From: Pseudalkalibacillus salsuginis
GTDB taxonomy: Bacteria > Bacillota > Bacilli > Bacillales > Fictibacillaceae
Direction: 5' to 3'
Length of the DNA stretch: 64,000 nt
Assembly: GCF_021646685.1 (NCBI RefSeq)
Contig: NZ_JAKJHW010000008.1
Span: 59,637-123,636, forward strand
Within the stretch, counting starts at the first letter, position 1. Every line of letters starts with the position of its first letter. The position numbers and the translations under genes are program-made. Shown piece after piece: positions 61,382-64,000 of the stretch. Under the pieces are notes generated by a model, which was not told the DNA's origin, did not search any database, and saw nothing but the letters and a program-made list of their open reading frames with translations.

Positions 61382-63049
61382 ATGAAAAGATGGATGGCAC
61401 ATATCATATTAAGCTTGATGTTGATTTTGTCGGCTTGCAGTCCCCAATCTTCTGCAGATCAAAAACAGGAAGAATCGAAGGATGAATATTCTGTATTGGC
61501 TGAAGAGCAGAACAAGGAACAGGAGCTAGAAAAGATTGAGCTCGGACAATACGCAGAGGAGGTCGGGGCAACACTGTCCACGCCGAAATATCGATCCTTT
61601 CATGTGAATTCTTCTTTTACTGTAAAAGGTAAAGTGGAGGACACGAGCAAGTTCACTTCAAATTACGTCATGATCAAGGTGCAAAGTGAAAAAGAAGGCC
61701 CAGATGGTGAGGATGAATTCCAATACTTCACACCGATAAAAGATGGAAAGTTCAAACAAACGGTCCAGCTATTCAATGGAAAAGGAACATATGAAGTTTC
61801 AGTCAGCTTGCCAGATGGTCAAAAGGAGGATTATTTCAGAGGTCTAGCCGAATTTCAAGTAACGAATGTCAATCCGGTACTAAAAAGAGATATTTTGATA
61901 CGAAGGTCGGCGCTGGAACACGAATTGAAACTCGAGGACCTTCCAGGCGGTTTTTTTGAAGAAGAAGAATTCTTTACATTGAACGGTACCGTCTCAAATG
62001 CTGAAATGATCATGGTAAAAGTGGATAAGGAAGATGAATCCTCCAAAGTCATGGTACCTGTGGAAAATGGAGAATTCACAAAAGAGATCCCACTCTTCTA
62101 TGGAAAAGGGATACATAAAGCGACGATCATGACCCCGGATAAAGAGCGGGAAAATTATTATAATGAAGCGGCTGTCATACTCGTTGACAATCAGTCCGAT
62201 AAGACATTTACGCCGATCCAATATTCAAAAGTATACAGGGACCGTGGATACTCGCTCGATCATCCGGTGGTCGGGGGTGAAGAAACAGGCGGATCTTATC
62301 GGATTCAAGGGGAAATAGACCCTTCTGCGCCGTATGCTGATCAGACAGAAGTCGTCTTCCTCAGTGCCAATAAAGGGGAAGACGAGGCCATGTACAGCAT
62401 ACCTGTTAAGGATTATAAGTTTGATGGTGAAGTCTATCTCCGCTTCGGTCCTGGAGAATACGAAGTGACTGTCTATGCCCCAGATTTTGAAGGATCCAAC
62501 GGGAATTATCGAAAGTACAACGGACTTGCAAACTTCATGTTAAAGGGGACTGCCGAAGACAAAAGAAACCTGCTTCCATCCCAAGGAATCCAATCGGACC
62601 ATCCTGAGATAAACTCCCTTGCCAAGGAACTTACAGAAGGAAGGACCGGTGAAAGGGAGAAGGCAAAAGCAATCTACGATTATGTCGCAAAGAACATTAC
62701 GTATGATGTCGATAAGCTGAACAGCGAATCATTCGAATTCGATGACAGTGCCTTGAAGACGTTGAAGGAAGAGACAGGCGTTTGTGAGGATTACTCCTAC
62801 CTTACGATTGCCTTGCTTCGTGCCGGTGGAATGGAAGCGCGTATGGTGACAGGAAGAGCGAGCTTTTCATTTGCACGGCATGCGTGGGTCGAAACAAAAG
62901 TAGATGGTGATTGGCTAGTCATGGATCCTACATGGGGAGCGGGCTACTTGCAGGATGACAAATTCGTCAAAAAATATACCGATAAATATTTTGACCAGAA
63001 CCCCGAAGAATTTGATAAAGACCATACCCGGGAAGCGATACAGTACTAA
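61382..63049 (+). CDS. Surface lipoprotein with three beta domains and a transglutaminase-like domain
   Basis: The 555-residue lipoprotein (lipobox LILSAC) has three tandem, clearly related beta-sandwich domains (about 70-165, 185-275, 300-390). Each has a strand such as FTVKGKVED, FTLNGTVSN or YRIQGEIDP, and later KDGKFKQTVQLFNGKGTYEVSV-type wording. A transglutaminase-like domain follows (about 410-540), with Cys in ETGVCEDYSYLTIALLRAGG, His in FARHAWVETKVDGDW and Asp in VMDPTWG. It could crosslink or cleave wall or pilus proteins outside the cell. GAGGAGAG precedes ATG 61382. Confidence 0.85.
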   Translation: MKRWMAHIILSLMLILSACSPQSSADQKQEESKDEYSVLAEEQNKEQELEKIELGQYAEEVGATLSTPKYRSFHVNSSFTVKGKVEDTSKFTSNYVMIKVQSEKEGPDGEDEFQYFTPIKDGKFKQTVQLFNGKGTYEVSVSLPDGQKEDYFRGLAEFQVTNVNPVLKRDILIRRSALEHELKLEDLPGGFFEEEEFFTLNGTVSNAEMIMVKVDKEDESSKVMVPVENGEFTKEIPLFYGKGIHKATIMTPDKERENYYNEAAVILVDNQSDKTFTPIQYSKVYRDRGYSLDHPVVGGEETGGSYRIQGEIDPSAPYADQTEVVFLSANKGEDEAMYSIPVKDYKFDGEVYLRFGPGEYEVTVYAPDFEGSNGNYRKYNGLANFMLKGTAEDKRNLLPSQGIQSDHPEINSLAKELTEGRTGEREKAKAIYDYVAKNITYDVDKLNSESFEFDDSALKTLKEETGVCEDYSYLTIALLRAGGMEARMVTGRASFSFARHAWVETKVDGDWLVMDPTWGAGYLQDDKFVKKYTDKYFDQNPEEFDKDHTREAIQY

Positions 63050-63237
63050 AAAACGAAAGTCACTAATATCCTCCCTGAACCCTTTTTGGCTAGGAGTTAA
63101 GATCGAGCAATAAAGAATGATCAAGAATAAGACGCAGGGCTGTCCCATAAGTGTCTGACTCCCCACTGTTCCTGACAACACTTTAAGACAAAGCGTTATT
63201 CTGTTGGGTGGTATCTGACACTATTGGTTTTGAGCCC
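63050..63237. other. Spacer with degenerate repeat-like sequence
   Basis: GGGCTGTCCCATAAGTGTCTGACTCCC (63138-63163 region) and GGTGGTATCTGACACT form a poor inverted repeat. The TGTCTGAC wording resembles scattered GTGTCTGACAC repeats of Bacillaceae. No gene is seen. Confidence 0.3.
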
Positions 63238-63435
63238 CTACTTTTCTGATTTGAATGGAGTCAGCCACCTTGCAATCATGGACGCAAATGGGACTCCCAT
63301 GATAATGGCAAGGCAAATATGTATGACATCCGCCAGAGAACTATATGGAACAAAGACCTTGAATACGAATTTAATCAATTGTAGGAATCCGTAAAAGGAT
63401 AATAAGAAAATCAGAAAATAGAAAATTCGATACAT
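63238..63435 (-). CDS. Small membrane protein of unknown function
   Basis: The 65-residue protein reads leftwards from ATG 63435 (MYRIFYFLIFLLSFYGFLQLIKFVF), with a second hydrophobic segment (ADVIHICLAIIMGVPFASMIA) and a basic end. GGGGG lies 5 bases upstream. An earlier in-frame ATG at 63480 would add 15 residues without a good site. It is convergent with the lipoprotein gene. No family was recognised. Confidence 0.55.
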   Translation of the reverse strand: MYRIFYFLIFLLSFYGFLQLIKFVFKVFVPYSSLADVIHICLAIIMGVPFASMIARWLTPFKSEK

Positions 63436-63526
63436 GGTTGCCCCCATTCCTTTGCAGCAATTTTTTACTATATAATCCATTCACTATCCATTCGTAAATT
63501 CCTTTTGTATCTTTTTTAAATTATGG

Positions 63527-63555
63527 TTGACCATCGTTATTTTTGATGTTATATT
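63527..63555 (+). promoter_or_regulatory. Promoter of the rRNA operon
   Basis: TTGACC (63527-63532), a 17-base spacer and TATATT (63550-63555) precede the leader. CTCTTTGAAAACTGAACAAA (63611-63630), which is the usual Bacillus pre-rRNA leader wording, lies upstream of the 16S gene. Confidence 0.8.
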
Positions 63556-63707
63556 AGGTAAGTCGCTTCGGAACAGAGGCGGACAAAAGCCCTTTTAACA
63601 GGGAAACAAGCTCTTTGAAAACTGAACAAAAGCCAAGCGTGAAACGGGTCTTTTTTAAAAAGAACCCAAAATCAATTTCGATTTACATTTAATGAGCAAT
63701 CAAACAC

Positions 63708-64000
63708 TTTATTGGAGAGTTTGATCCTGGCTCAGGACGAACGCTGGCGGCGTGCCTAATACATGCAAGTCGAGCGGACCAACGAGGAGCTTGCTCCTCA
63801 GAGGTCAGCGGCGGACGGGTGAGTAACACGTGGGCAACCTGCCTGTAAGACTGGGATAACTCCGGGAAACCGGGGCTAATACCGGATAACATCTTCCTCT
63901 GCATAGAGGAGGATTAAAAGATGGCTTCGGCTATCACTTACAGATGGGCCCGCGGCGCATTAGCTAGTTGGTGGGGTAAGAGCCTACCAAGGCGACGATG
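63708..64000 (+). rRNA. 16S ribosomal RNA, 5' part (cut by window edge)
   Basis: TTTATTGGAGAGTTTGATCC begins the gene, followed by GGACGAACGCTGGCGGCGTG, AATACATGCAAGTCGAGCGG, the V1 hairpin GAGGAGCTTGCTCCTC, and CGGACGGGTGAGTAACACGT. V2 includes ATCTTCCTCTGCATAGAGGA, and the window stops at CCAAGGCGACGATG. The sequence is of Bacillus type. About 293 bases are present. Confidence 0.98.

Noticed and set aside
63050..63237. Insertion-sequence end suggested by GGGCTGTCCCATAAGTG
   Set aside because: No transposase, no clear terminal inverted repeat and no target duplication could be seen.

Overview
The window is chromosomal DNA of a Bacillaceae bacterium, probably a salt- or alkali-tolerant one. 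The evidence is a Bacillus-type 16S rRNA start at the right edge, strong AGGAGG-type ribosome binding sites, sigma-A promoters, guanine riboswitches, and the gene order yeaC-yeaD-yebA-guaA-pbuG known from Bacillus subtilis. Many exported enzymes are strongly acidic. The exact genus was not determined.

Region 1 (1-7.9 kb) is a fructan module. A DeoR-family regulator, cut by the left edge, faces a sugar ABC transporter (binding lipoprotein, double ATPase, permease). A very large secreted GH32 levanase/fructanase follows, with extra beta-sandwich modules inserted into its catalytic domain and a one-base frameshift near its 3' end. Region 2 (8.0-18.7 kb) is an L-arabinose regulon: araR, then araD-araB-araA, a ChvE/MmsAB-type monosaccharide importer and galM, with AraR-box-like palindromes at both promoters. 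Region 3 (18.8-38.7 kb) is an arabinan module. It has a YesM/YesN-type two-component system reading leftwards. Reading rightwards are a YtfQ-YtfR-YtfT-YjfF-type furanose importer and three very large secreted GH43 proteins, one carrying an arabinofuranose-binding AbfB domain. The picture is extracellular debranching and cleavage of arabinan, import by two ABC systems, and conversion to xylulose 5-phosphate by AraABD.

Region 4 (38.8-41.7 kb) is an accessory patch. It holds a RacA-like MerR/coiled-coil DNA-binding gene, three copies of the palindrome TATCGCC-N-GGCGATA around it, a decayed second copy of part of the gene, a WGxxGxxG-type small exported protein and a small basic ORF. Region 5 (41.7-49.9 kb) is conserved core: MoxR ATPase, DUF58 protein, transglutaminase membrane protein, then guaA and pbuG, each behind a guanine riboswitch.

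Region 6 (50.7-63.1 kb) is a Tad/Flp-type pilus locus: an unknown protein, CpaB/RcpC, CpaE/TadZ, CpaF/TadA, TadB, TadC, a Flp pilin and two TadE/TadG-like proteins. It continues with a tryptophan-rich, glycine-rich exported protein, two small membrane proteins, a VWA lipoprotein and a transglutaminase lipoprotein. No prepilin peptidase gene is visible. The window ends with a small membrane protein gene on the minus strand and the promoter, leader and first ~290 bases of an rRNA operon.

A dispersed ~150-bp hairpin-forming intergenic repeat occurs four times (23.6, 31.2, 38.7 and 50.0 kb), and a possible relative lies at 9.3 kb. No tRNA gene, CRISPR array, insertion sequence or prophage was seen.
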